This document shows positions 11,138 to 22,900 of a stretch of DNA of 64,000 bases, piece after piece. Positions within the stretch are counted from its first letter, which is position 1, and the number at the start of each line of letters is the position of its first letter. A program made the translations under genes and the position numbers. This DNA is from Cladorhizidae sp. MBARI D1340-BT2 (lineage: Eukaryota > Porifera > Demospongiae > Poecilosclerida > Cladorhizidae): NCBI GenBank assembly GCA_028752905.1, contig JAQNBH010000010.1, positions 13,473,984 to 13,537,983 of the forward strand, read 5' to 3'. The notes under the pieces were generated by a model. That model worked only from the letters and a program-made list of their open reading frames with translations. It was not told where the DNA came from and made no database searches.

Positions 11138-11449
11138 ATGAATTTTCTGAACTTGTCAAACCTTATCCCAGATAAGGCTGCTAGCATCAATTTCTTTCAA
11201 TAGTTGGGGGTACTCCACAAACCCCGTTATTGCAGCAACAACCATGCAATGACTTTGGAACTTTGTGACAAGGGAGAGAGATGGAGGTGTCACCGTCGAG
11301 GTTGTCGAGAGGAGAAGGGGTTGCGAGTAGGCACGTGGCTTGAGAAATTCAAGCTGACTTACAGAAAGATTATCCTATTTATTTATTGCTGGTCGCGGGA
11401 GCTTACTACTATCAATTTTTCCGATCATGAACTTGACATTGATTTGTAA
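11138..11449 (+). pseudogene. Merlin/ISXO2-like transposase N-terminal zinc-ribbon remnant (copy A)
   Basis: From the ATG at 11,138 the frame reads MNFLNLSNLIPDKAASINFFQ, hits a TAG at 11,201-11,203, then continues LGVLHKPRYC...CHRRGCREEKGLRVGTWLEK and FIYCWSRELTTINF to a stop at 11,449. The C-x-n-N-H, W-R-C-x(4)-C and GTW spacing is the zinc-ribbon start of eukaryotic IS1016/ISXO2-like (Merlin) transposases. The catalytic domain that should follow is absent. It lies on the strand opposite to the other unit genes, so it is a separate nested insertion. Confidence 0.65.
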
Positions 11450-11811
11450 TTGACATTGATTTGTAATTTAGTCACAGGTTGAATAACAAACAAGTGCCAT
11501 AATTATTATTGCAATGAACTATTGGGTACAGAGGAACTTGCTAATTGGTGAGCTATAAATTGAAGTAGATGTGATGATTTACAGAACCTCTTTGTTGTCA
11601 TGTCTTAAAGTGCACACAGCATAGAATGTTGGTATTTGTGCAGAATGTTGGCATTTGTTCTCAATACTTATGTTATCTGAATGCCAATGATTTGGATAAA
11701 GATTAACATACCAAGAGGTGGTTTTCACCTACCAATGATGTCAAATCTGTCAATTCTTTTTCTTATTCCACTCTGCTCCTTGCACTCATGTCACAACTGT
11801 ATTTTCCACTC

Positions 11812-13493
11812 TTAAGAAAATATTCGATCTTCCACAGATATACTGCAGGGTCGTTCTCTGTCCTTACCATCACAATTCAGCTCCACACGAGGGACAAATT
11901 TGGCAGCTGACTTTATTGATGCGCGGTTTATTAATTTTGTGAGGCTGCGCTTGCGCGGTGTAGCAAAAGGGACAAATATGGCAGCGGGACTAATATGGCA
12001 CGACACCTGTCCACGTGCTGGGCGCGTGTAGTGTAACTTAGTAATTAGCACTGTAGCATTCATGGGTACATGAGGTTGCTGTTCCAGGTACAGCAGGACA
12101 GTTTCAAATGCCTGGCAAGCCTGTGCATGTGAAACAGTGGGAGCAGTAGTCTCCTCATCTTCATCTTCATTAAAGTTATTTTCACCCTCTTCTCTCACAA
12201 GTGTGACAATTTCTTCTTCACTGTAATCATGATAACCTGGAGCATTATTGTCTGAAGTGAGCCAATCCACTCTTTCAGCAGATGGGATGTTGAGTGTATC
12301 CAAAGCTTTATCAATCCTAGACTGCACATTAGACTCAGGATCCTGCTGAGATGCAACCTCTTGCTGGGGTGAGGCAGATGATGACAACAACCTTTTCCAA
12401 CTTTTAGCTATGGTTGAGTCTTTCACTTCATCCCAACTTCTTGCGGACATCAAGACAGCATCCTTAATGTTTATGGTTTTAATAAACTCGGCAATGTTCA
12501 TGGAGCCAATTCTTTCTTCATCCAACATGCGAATCAACAAGTCATGCTTGTAATGTCGCTTGAGTGCTTCCAGCACACCCTGATCCATTGCCTGGAGAAC
12601 GGAAGTTGTGTTTGGAGGTAGGTAAAGGCATGTTATTTCCCCATCATCAGAGCTGAGAGATTCAATATCAGGGTGGGATGGAGCATTGTCCAGGACAAGA
12701 ACAGCTTTCGGAGCAAGACCTTTCTCCTTTAATGCTTTACGGCAAGGTGGTACAAATGTTTCATGAAACCACTTGAATATTGTGGAATCCATCCAAGCAT
12801 TTTTCTGTGCATAGTACTTCTTGAAACACCGTGGATTTAGGAACTTGTGGATGAATACAAGAGGGAGCTTTATCGAACCACTAGCATTTGCACATGCCAT
12901 TAGCGTCACTCTATCTTTAGGCTTATTAAATCCCTTTGCTTCTTCTCTCTGGATGAAACCAGTGTCTTGTTTGGCATCAGCTTCCAGTATAGACCTGTTT
13001 CATCACAATTGAAAACCTGATTTAATGTTAAACCTTTCTCCTCCATGACGTTTGCAAACTTTTCCTTGAAAGGGTCAACAGTATCCGTGGCTGCTGAAAG
13101 TGATTCTCCTTGCACGGACAGTGCTCTAATCCCATGCCTATCTCTGAATCTCTTAAGCCATCCTGTGCCTGCCTTAAATGTGCTAGGGTCTGAATCAGGA
13201 TAAACTAAAGGATACATCTGCAACGCTTTACTCATCAGTAGTGGACCATTGATTGGAGTGCCTGAAGCAAACAAGAAAGGACAAGCTGGTTAACATACTG
13301 TAGCCTAGTGTAGCTGTTAGCTAGCCACCAATTTGGCTAGCTGGACCTCACCTTTGCATCTCTGCTGCAAAAACCAAAGATAAACTGTCCTGTCGAACTC
13401 ATGTAAGTCAGCCCTTCTAGCCATCTTCCTTTTTTTGATGCAATCACCATCTTCAATCTCTCTCATAAAAGCTTGTAGCTTGGCTTTGTTCAT
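11812..13493 (-). pseudogene. Tigger/pogo-like DDE transposase, copy A, two exons, one frameshift
   Basis: Exon 1 (13,352-13,493) starts MNKAKLQAFM and ends WFLQQRCKG, the end of a CENP-B-type HTH region. A 90-bp GT-AG intron (13,262-13,351, phase 1) joins it to TPINGPLLMSKALQM in exon 2. The DDE_1 core shows NCDETGLYWK, VLVLDNAPSHPD and AMDQGVLEALKRHYKH, giving the three catalytic acidic residues. A frameshift near 12,910-12,945 separates the first Asp from the rest. It is identical in copy B. An acidic tail (NFNEDEDEE) follows, and the last ~60 codons read into sequence related to the unit's minisatellite. The N-terminal psq-type HTH usual for the family is missing. Confidence 0.85.
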
Positions 13494-15423
13494 TCTCTGA
13501 CGTGCCTCAAATCATTTCAGGAGAGTGACAACATACATGTCCTTGTAGCACTATTTGAGCAACACATGATCACTTACAAGTGAAGGAAGAGCAGTGGACG
13601 TCACAACTTCATGCCCTAGTCTCATTCATCAAACATGCTACCAGTCACCGCTGCCACCAGATGTTAGGCTGATAGAAGAGTTAGTTTTGTATTATGAAGT
13701 GGTCCCAATGAATGATGTTTATAGAGCTTATAATGTTCAAGTCACACACTCAGTATAACATAATAGATGTCTCAAACAATAAGAACTTTTATTTATACTC
13801 TCGCCTTTGTATAGCCTGCCAAAAATGGCTCATAAATTACCAAATAAAGACAAAATATACATCTCAAATGCACATGCAAGCAATCAAAATTACTATACAT
13901 GTACTTAATGTGACTGTGTATGCATGGTATGTTCTACAATACTCTACCTAGCTAACATCAATTAGTGTGCAAGATGTTCTTTCATGTCGGGGTTGACTTC
14001 TCCGAAAACTCTCCTTCCTTCTGGGGATGGTAATATCATCCATTTAAGGCTTGTCTGGAGGGACAGTCGGCATTGCTGTTGGCCACATCATTTTTATGCT
14101 TTTGATGCTTTTTCTCAAATTGAAGAGTTGGACTGTCAGCGATAATCTCAATCTCCCATTTGCACTTATTTTTGTCTGCAGATATTGCAGTGATGGTGGT
14201 CTGTTTCAATGAGGGAGTTTATGAATATAAAGTAAACTGCAGTAGTTTTGGCCTTACCAGCATCTCAATCAGAACAGTATGAGTTAGTGAATGAGGCCAT
14301 TCAACAGCAGCTCAGAATAACTAATAATACTTAACCATAAATGCTGGTGGAGGCAACATGTAAGCTGAAAAATCAGTCACACAGTGGCAGGGATGTAGAT
14401 GGTGGCCTGTCGGAGAGCAAAAAAGTAGGTGAATGCAATGGAGTATTCTTAGAGAACATCCCAGACAGATGCCCCCAAGTCATGGTTAGGGAACATAGCC
14501 CATTCACTGTAAAAAAGGTAGGTGAGTTAGCCAACAAAAATAATAGCGATTTTAACATGGACCACTCAATACATACATCACCACAATGTTGGAAGGCAGA
14601 GAAAAAGAAGTCATAGCAAAATCCTACATTTGGAATGTCAGATATGCCTCAGAAGTTTCGTTCAACCATAGACAGAAGTGGTAGGGAACAGTCAGCACAA
14701 AATCAAAGTATTTTGTTCAGGCCAAGAACCCCTTTTCTTTCAATCATAGAGTGGGTCACATGGGAGCTTACTGTTCCAAAAATATACAAATGTAAACTGG
14801 GATCATGAGACAAGCAGAACTACTGGAGTGTTCCAAGAAAAATTGAAGCTGAACTCCAGAGTGCAGCACACTCTGTTCAACTCAGAGGTAGTCAGAATGT
14901 ACAGGAGAGCTCTTCTCCATCAGAGTATCAAGTGGCCAGATGGTACAAGTCCTAATGGTCATGGTAATGCTCCTCCTGGTCAGATATACCTTTGGACAAG
15001 GTTGGGACGATGAAGGGCATGCAGAAGAAGTGCTCCCTGTAAGTGACCAACCAGTTTTCAACACTCTTACTTATTAGGCAGCTTCTGCAAGGGAGGAAGC
15101 TACAAAGGAGGTGATAGAAGTACCGACAACAACAACCCCAACTCAAGCAGAAGGACTGACAGAAAGAAGATGATGTAGCCACAAGTATAATATCTTAAAA
15201 GAGTTTCAAACTCAAAACCTGAAGTCTCCTATTCAATCATTTGAATCACAAAAACTGGCAGTTGCATTATATACAAGACATTGGACATAAAAAGGAATAT
15301 TAAGATCAAAGCTAACAAAAATGTAATTACAAAGTCAAACATGATATCATGTCTATAGATCATCATGATTCACAGAGTAAATTAGTCTCATACTTAAAAT
15401 TTGTAACATACTACATTACTACA
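13494..15423. other. Right part of repeat unit A, no recognised gene
   Basis: Short frames occur on both strands. A minus frame over 14,036-14,260 ends near PSRQALNG, and plus frames at 14,341-14,616 and 14,828-15,013 carry phrases such as GNAPPGQIYLWTR. The run of plus-strand fragments suggests a decayed protein, possibly from the gypsy-type element that continues at 15,430, but no domain is recognisable. Copy B keeps the same sequence to 58,802. Confidence 0.4.
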
Positions 15424-15429
15424 AAAGTA

Positions 15430-17450
15430 CCTCTGGGGCTGATATTGAAACATTAGGCGTGGTGTTGAATTTCGACAGTTATCTGTTTGCTGTGACCTTG
15501 CCAAAAATTAGGCAAACCAGAAACCAGAAAAGAGAGGCAGCCAGTCAGTTAGCAGGCAAATTTAAGGCAGCCTAGTACACTGACACATCAGTTAAGATGG
15601 CATGGAGACTGGCAGAATACGAAAATTCCAGCGAGGGAGGTCTGCTACCATATGAGCAGTGACCTCTTGTGTGGGGAGATTTGCCAGCTCATGCTGCCCA
15701 GGAACAAGAGACAAGAAGTCATTATGATAGCCCACTGCATTCCAATGGTGGGGCACTTGGGGAGAAAAGTGGAAGACACAAGGACTACCACAGAATTTTT
15801 TTCTCTCCAGGAATTAAGCCTGCAGGAGTTGTGGGTAGTGCCAGAAGGACAGGTATGAAGTACAACAACACAGCACCACTGTCTGGCTCCACTCCTGGTG
15901 GTCAATGAGCCATACAGTCGGATGGTGATTGACATTGTCAGGTCCCTGTTGAGGATGAAAAGTAGGAATAAGTATATGCTAACTCTAGTGCACTACAGGA
16001 CAAAGTACCATGATGCATTACCTCTCCAAAATAGAGATGCTATGATAGAGGTAGAGGCTTTGATGGACATTTTTCCCAGTGTTGGAGTACTTCAGATGTT
16101 CTGACTGGACAAGGATCAAACCTTAAATATGCACTCATGGGGGAGTACCATCTCCTTTGAGTCAAGCACTAAAAGACCTCTCCATACCATCCACAGAAAA
16201 ATGGGGCAATGGATAGGTTGCTGGCATGTTCTAGCAGATAATGAGAAAAATAACTGGGATAAGAAGGAGTGGTTTTACCTTACTTTTTGTTTACATACAG
16301 GGAAGTACTTCTTTCTAGCACGGGCTTCTCTCCATTTGAGCTGGCAGGTATGTTTCAGGACCTTTAGATGTGTTGAAGCGGTCTTGGGTGGTCGGATCAA
16401 TTAGATTGGATTTATGGCTTCCTTAGTAATGGGGATGAGGATGAGACTAAACAAGATGGGGTTCCTTGCATGGGATAATCAGAATGGGAAAAAAGAATAC
16501 ACAAAACTATGGTATGAGTGTTATACTGGAGCTTTGATGAAGGAGGCAAGGTCCTGGTGCTGACAGAAGCTTGATCAAAGCAAGCTCACAGCGCAGTGAT
16601 AGGGCCTTGCATGGTCCTAGCCAGAGTATCATCTGTGACCTATGACATCAACGTGGTCGACAGATGGAAGTGACAAAGAACTTATCCCTCGCATTTACCA
16701 GTAGCACCATTGCTGTCCGCATTATTGCTTTAATGAAGACTCAGGAATTCAAGACGACATCATCACCATTGATACAACAGAGAGAGATGTGTAGCAACCC
16801 TTGAGAAACAGTTGTTGGTTGAAATAGCAGAAGCAGCTGATCAACCTTGTGGGTTGTTAATCCTTGATATTCTCCGACATACCAAGACGGACTATGAGAG
16901 CTGAGTACACAATCGATACAGGGGGGTGGGAACGCCATTTCGTTTGGCCTCCCCCCATCCATATAGGATACCTAAAACTTGGGATGAGCAGTTAAGGAAG
17001 GAAATAAAGGCTATGATGGACCTAGATATAACAGAAGCCTCTGGGCTTCACCCATAGTAACAGTGACCCCAAACGATGCCATCCTCTGGCTCTGTATCAA
17101 TTATATCAAATATACAAAGCTCAACTCTGTTATAACATGTAGATTACCTTACCAGATGTGAAGGATTGAAAACTTGCTGGACAAGCTGGGGAAAGCCGCG
17201 TATTTGTCGAAATTAAATTTATCAAAAGGGTATTAACAAGTGCTCGTCAGGCCACAGTGACAAGACAGCTTTTGTTTCGCAATATGGCAAAACAGATTCA
17301 AAACTAGGCTCAACCAAAGCCTCACTGCTGCTTACCTGGATGAAATTTTCGTATAGAGTAATGGCTGGGACAACCACCTCCTTTATGTGAGGAATGAGGG
17401 TGACATGAGAACCGCAGCTCAGGCAGAACCTGAAGAGTTTACAGGTTTCA
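15430..17450 (+). pseudogene. Decayed Ty3/gypsy remnant with integrase before reverse transcriptase
   Basis: The order on the plus strand is integrase zinc-binding region (CGEICQLMLPRNKRQEVIM, AH...GHLGRK, 15,669-15,780), integrase core (NEPYSRMVIDIV, YMLTLVHYRTKYHDALPL, 15,900-16,100), integrase C-terminal end (VTYDINVVDRWK at about 16,640), then DIPRRTMRAEYTIDTG at about 16,875. The reverse transcriptase follows: KEIKAMMDLDI, CINYIKY, KLGKAAYLSKLNLSKGY, and AYLDEIFV where YLDD is expected near 17,340. Stops and frameshifts are frequent. Integrase and RT are only about 200 bp apart with no LTR between them. This is the Ty1/copia-like domain order described for Gmr1-type Ty3/gypsy elements. 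Confidence 0.7.
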
Positions 17451-19743
17451 AGAATCACTTAAACAAAGTTTCACGGAAGAAAATTTCTCTTCTTCCAGTT
17501 TCTGTTGAAGGCACAGATGTAAGTGCTTTTGCATCGATGCTTTCTGAATTGTTTGGTGCTATCAGCAAAGCATCCAGCACATACTGTCTCTCCTAAACCA
17601 TAGTAAGCTTTCCCACTCCCAAGAAATAGATCACCAGTTCTTGGTATAAGTATTTCAACATGGCACTACAAACACTCTTCACCCAGTTCTTGCCCAATCT
17701 GTACTGTCATATTGTCAAGTTCTAATAAGACAGCACACCAGAATTTGACAGGTAATGTATGCACAATAATAAACAATGATATTATTTTTATTTCATCAAC
17801 TCAGACTTTGTAGCTATGCTAAAAGGTACTGAGAAACTTCCTATTCAGCCAGGAATGCATCATATCCTCTTTGGGTGTCTACAGCCAACATTTGCTACCT
17901 TGATGTCAAATAATTCTTACACTTACTGAATGCGATTTCAAGAGAGAAAGAGTTTTGAGACTTTTGTGTTTCAAAGCCAAATAGAATCAAGGTACTAATA
18001 ATTAGACATCCCATCTTTCATGTTCGTGACTAACAACTCAAACTAACTCAAGTATTATCACATCCTACTGGTTATAACAACTTATTTGCTTCAGTTGAAT
18101 TCAATGAATCCAGATAATTCCATATCATGACGTAAGTATGCCAATAATTGGTGTGCCGCGGTACTGAAGGAGCTTATGCTACTACACATCCGTGTTGGTA
18201 TCCACTCTCGTCTACTCTATATATCAATACACTTCACATACAACACATCACTGGCAGTGTCCACCCTTGTAACTCTCTGCATATCTCACTACACATTTAA
18301 CATACACCACAAATATTGTCCACACTTCTCTGCATAGCACATATACACTACACATACAATATACACCACAAAGCATAGCTACTCTTGCCTCTGCATATGC
18401 CATATACTCTATGCAAATAATAATAATGGGCAATGTCCACTCTTGTCTCTCTCTGCATATCTCATATACACTAAACATACAATGCACTTGTTACATGTCA
18501 CAGCATAGACAAATTGTTAATGCAGATCTATTTACCATGGGTGTGCAGGTGTACCCCTCATTTAAGAGTTACTAGAACAGGAGTTGGCCTTAAACCCCTC
18601 ACCTTTTCCTCCATGTGGGAACAAAGGTGCTTGCATGGTTAGTAGGAGATACACACAGAGGAAGCAGTCATCCTACAGAATAGCTTGGAAATTAGTCTAT
18701 TATTACACATTATATAGTAGTACATATTCATTTTTCTGCTATCATTACAGTGTGACAGAAGAAATGTCTCTCTCATTCTCTCTCTCATTCTCACAATAAT
18801 AATAAGTGTTGGTCATCATTTGAAAATGGACAGACCTAGGTAAAAGGAAATGAAAGGACACGCAGGTTCACATGGCAGGCCTGATATGTTGTTTGGTACA
18901 CTAGGGCTACAGCATATTCTACAAGTACAGACTTGATCTAGCAAGTGGACATGGTATTTAGTCCTTGGTTCACCATTCAGAATAATTTGGCTCTAGCTCT
19001 ATTCATAGAAGAGAATACATAGGTACGGTCACCAATTAATAGTCCATTCAAAATATATAAGGTGCCATGCTTTCACAGAAATCCAAGTAAACAGGCTAGA
19101 GCCCTATCTATACGCTTAGTGGTCAATGGTCAATTCTTTGTTTAAGCTGATTGTAGGTATTATATCAAGTTATAACTTTTTATATATATAGCTACCTCTA
19201 AAGCTAACTTCATAGAATTACCTGTTCCTAGATTCTAGTTTTAGCTATATAGCCATAAATCAAGTACTAGCTTATTGCTAGTGGTAGAGCTATAGAAAGT
19301 GGATTCACCTGCTAGATTCAATTGCTATAAATCATCTAGCTATCTATAATAATATAGCTAAGAAGATAGTAGCTATATGCATGGCTAGAACAAGACAGAC
19401 ACTATATTGTTACCTACAATCATATAGCTATAGTTTGCTAGAACTAACATTCGCTAGCCTACATTTATCTTTGACTACCACACCCATGACAAACCCAGTT
19501 TGATCGCTAAAAAGATTGGTAAAGAAGAACAACTCCAGTAACTAACACATTCTAGCTATTTATAGGTCACTGTTGATTTGTTCAATAGACATGGAAGTAT
19601 TTTCATTACCTGAAAACGGGGGAAAATAGTGCCGCGCTTTCTAATTGTATCTATATCCTGTAGGAAATTGTCGCAGTGGTAGGATTTCCTGTGACGCTAA
19701 CGTGCCCTTGAATACTTACTCTTCATAGACCTCGAAAAGGAAT
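17451..19743. other. Spacer upstream of the receptor gene
   Basis: No gene is recognised. At 18,190-18,485 there is a degenerate tandem array built on words such as TGTCCAC, CTCTGCATAT and CACTACACATACAA. From about 19,150 to 19,480 the sequence is rich in TAGCTATA. No promoter element stands out immediately upstream of 19,744. Confidence 0.5.
18190..18485. repeat. Degenerate minisatellite
   Basis: Four or five imperfect units of about 60-70 bp. Each contains a GTCCAC/TACTC start, CTCTGCATA, then CACTACACATACAA. Confidence 0.6.
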
Positions 19744-19940
19744 ATGAATCTCTGTAGTTTTACCTTGTTACTAACTGCAGTAGCCGTTGTTATCAGTTTG
19801 CCAGCTAAGCTTGCCTCAGCGCAAAATGAAAACGGAACATCATATTATCTTTCTTCAACTTGTCCGGAAAACGTAGCATCTCAAGGCGGAGTTCAAAGCG
19901 AAAATAGGACTACAACACTTGACGAGCAGGACAGATTCAT
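19744..19940 (+). CDS. aGPCR exon 1: signal peptide
   Basis: ATG at 19,744. MNLCSFTLLLTAVAVVISL is a clear hydrophobic signal sequence, with likely cleavage after ASA-Q. Two N-glycosylation sites (NGT, NRT) follow. Donor GTGAGA at 19,941, phase 2. The open frame runs only one codon further, so the splice is needed. Confidence 0.75.
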
Positions 19941-22900
19941 GTGAGATGACAGTGGCTATATTTAACGTAGTAATATTAAATATATAGCGCTAGTTAAAAT
20001 ATTTTCCCCCATACAAGCTAGTTTCAGTGTGAACAAAATCCTTACATTAATATTGTGTATATCCATTTTATTATACCAAGATCGTTGGATATCAAAGTTG
20101 ACTTAATTTTTTTTGATTTTCCAGTTTTTCTTGAGGTAAAGATAAACAAATGAATCATAGCCATCAGAAATAGCTCTATTTAACACACATCAATAACAGC
20201 TTATCAGTTGGTGTATATAATAAGGGAGACCATGCATTCTCTTTTTCACTCATGGTAATTATTATACAGGTTAGCTACTTGTAGTTGCTATAATTTACAG
20301 TCACATTAAAAAATGATGTACAAGCTAGATACAAAAAATAATTACTCGAGATCAACTTTCACCAACAACATAGTGCAAATTGCAAACTGCATATTTTCGA
20401 TGGTCTAACTGTAATTAGAGCTCCTACCACCCAACCATCACAACCTCCCCCCCCCCCCTTCCGCTTGCTCTACCCCCACTATGAATCAGGCTAGATAGAG
20501 CCATTGTTTGAATCTAAATGCCTAGGAGCTTAGCAAACATAACTATAGAGCAAGGCACAGTAGCTAAAAGTCATCCATGATTGTGTAACCTTGACTATGA
20601 CCTTCATAACCGACCCAATGCAGCTGAAGAGGATAAAAATAGTGTCTTAAGGTGTACTGTTACCTCAAGAAACATGATACTGTAAGGCAGCATTTTTTTA
20701 GAGCTGGGGATGTTAGTCAGACTGTTTCTAGAGCTGAATTGGGAGATATGGAGATAGGGGTATTCTTGAGTTAAGTACATTCATTGAGAGAAACTGTCCA
20801 AATTGCATATTCTCATAAGAGAAAGGATTCGTATAGTACAAATGTATATTATTATCCAGGGAACATTTCCAGATGCACAAGGAGTGACATTGTGTTTATT
20901 TTCCCCTAACCTTTCCGTGATATTAAATGCTATATAGGTAGTATTATAGCAATGGTATGTAGATGTTGCTATCACACGAGTAACTGAAAATACTGTTACC
21001 ACATATCCAGCTTGATTGGCTAGGAAAACAGAAAAAGCGAACTCTGTTGGCCTAGCCATAGTTGACAATCCATATTTTCCTGATATACTAAATTTAAAAT
21101 ATATAATTATGACATTGTTAGTAAGTATATTCTTTTCATTGTCCCTGCACTGCTTTTTGACAACTTGAGGATTGCTAATGAGGAATTTTATTTTCACCTA
21201 AACTCACCATCATGCACAGCAATGATATCAATCTAATGAGATTCATCTGTGATGGCATTTGTTAATTTTTATGCTCAATCACTGTTGTACTCCCATTTCA
21301 ATTACAAAGTAAGTAATAATTATTGTAGTTATTTACTCATTCAACCAGCAGAACTCTCATGGACTCAATTGCAGAAAGGGTCAGAGCCACCAAATTTGAA
21401 GCATGTAGCAAGTACTACTCTCTAATAGGATGTCAATATTGCTGAGGATGGCACACTGAGCTGAGTCCAATTCTTTGAGTTTTACAAAGAGTAAAATCAG
21501 GGAGAAATGCGGGGATTGCATAGTAACTTTGGCATGAAGAAGTCATGATGAAGGAGACACAAAGCATCATGTGAATAGAGATTGCTTAGCCTACTGCGAG
21601 CTCCAAGAGTTCAATCTTGGACTGTATACATCTCTCAACGCCTTCCAAACCACCATAATCTGATACCAGTAGAAGGAAAGTGCTTAGGGCTGCACTGTGA
21701 GAAGTGCAAGGGAGCAGAAATCATTGGTAAGTGGAGAGAAGTGAAGGCTGCACTGTCAGATATTGTAAAGGACGAGGAGAGAGCAGCAAATAATGGTAGG
21801 AGGAGTTCACTGAGGGCTGCATTCAGCATCGCCAAGCAATAATTCTCACCAAACCATTACTCTGGTGAAGTGTTTTTTAAAATATAATACCTACTCTGGT
21901 ATATTTGATGATATTGGAATTCACAAATAACAAAGAATAGACCATAGCACAATGTAGATTATTTGTGGAAGGGTCTTCTTGGTATAATTATAATTTCCTT
22001 CAACTAAGAGTTCGTTGAGAATTGTGATCTGACAATCACAAACAAATAATAAATGAAAAGAACACTTTCCAACGACAACACACAAATCTTGCAGAGTTTC
22101 TGCGGGTACTTTCTAGTTGTTATTATTATTTTTGTTATTTTTGTTGTTTTTGTTGTTGTTGTTTTATATGATTATATTGTTTTGGTGTTTATTTCATTTG
22201 TTATTAGATGTTATTATCTTTACTTTATTCTTCAACAAGCTGAATGTGTGAGTCAGAAGCTCACATGAGTCTTAGCACCTCATTATTCTTTATGAAGGCT
22301 AGACTATTATGTCGAAATATTATATTCAAGTTGATTATTAAGAAGATCATTGTAATTTTATCATGTCAATTGATAGTAAATAGAAATATTAATAATATTA
22401 TAATTATTACTGTTCTTGTTTGATATTATTATTATAATTATCTATTATTATTATATACTACTAGATAATTATATTATTAATATTATCAGGGGGTACACTA
22501 CTGCACCTTTTATTGTTTTGACAAAGGGAAAAAAAGCTAAACGTCTTAGCTAAATCATAAATCGGCATCTTTTTTAACTTCTAAATGCCTCGAATCATTT
22601 GCATAGCTAGTAACTCAGCAGTGCAAACAAAACAATTAAATTGTGCAAAGAAACAACAACCTTGAAAAATTTGTCTTCAAGGATCTATAAATAATTTTCT
22701 TGATAATAAAAATAACATTTTCTCTTAGTGCTTTCAATAAACCATCGCATTTGGGACAATTCCTGATAAAGATTTAACCTAAACACGAAGAGAAAATATT
22801 AAGTTGATCATTAAGAATATCATTCCTTTTACACTGCCTGCTGGGAATTTATTATGAGTTTATTCAAGAACATGATTGTTTTCATCATCTTCCCCTTCTT

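Larger units (their letters stand above)
1766..15423. mobile_element. 13.7-kb repeat unit, copy A (LTR-bounded composite)
   Basis: The block from TGTGGTGTTTAGG at 1766 to ACTACA at 15423 recurs almost base for base as copy B (44,974-58,802), and its first 4.7 kb as copy C (59,255 onward). Differences are scattered substitutions and small indels. Copy A lacks about 200 bp present in copy B near 45,240-45,440. The left end abuts a primer-binding-site-like sequence and gag in every copy, which is where the 3' edge of a minus-strand 5' LTR should be. The unit contains a Ginger-like gene, a Tigger-like gene, a Merlin-like remnant, a fold-back repeat and minisatellites. The right boundary in copy A rests on comparison with copy B. 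It is either a true terminus or the point where copy B was cut. Confidence 0.85.

Noticed and set aside
14341..15182. Several 60-90-codon frames in the right part of the unit
   Set aside because: Frames on both strands with no recognisable motif; kept only as an uncertain decayed region.
21582..21842. 86-codon plus-strand frame as an extra receptor exon
   Set aside because: It has no fitting splice phase, and exons 1 and 2 already join correctly.
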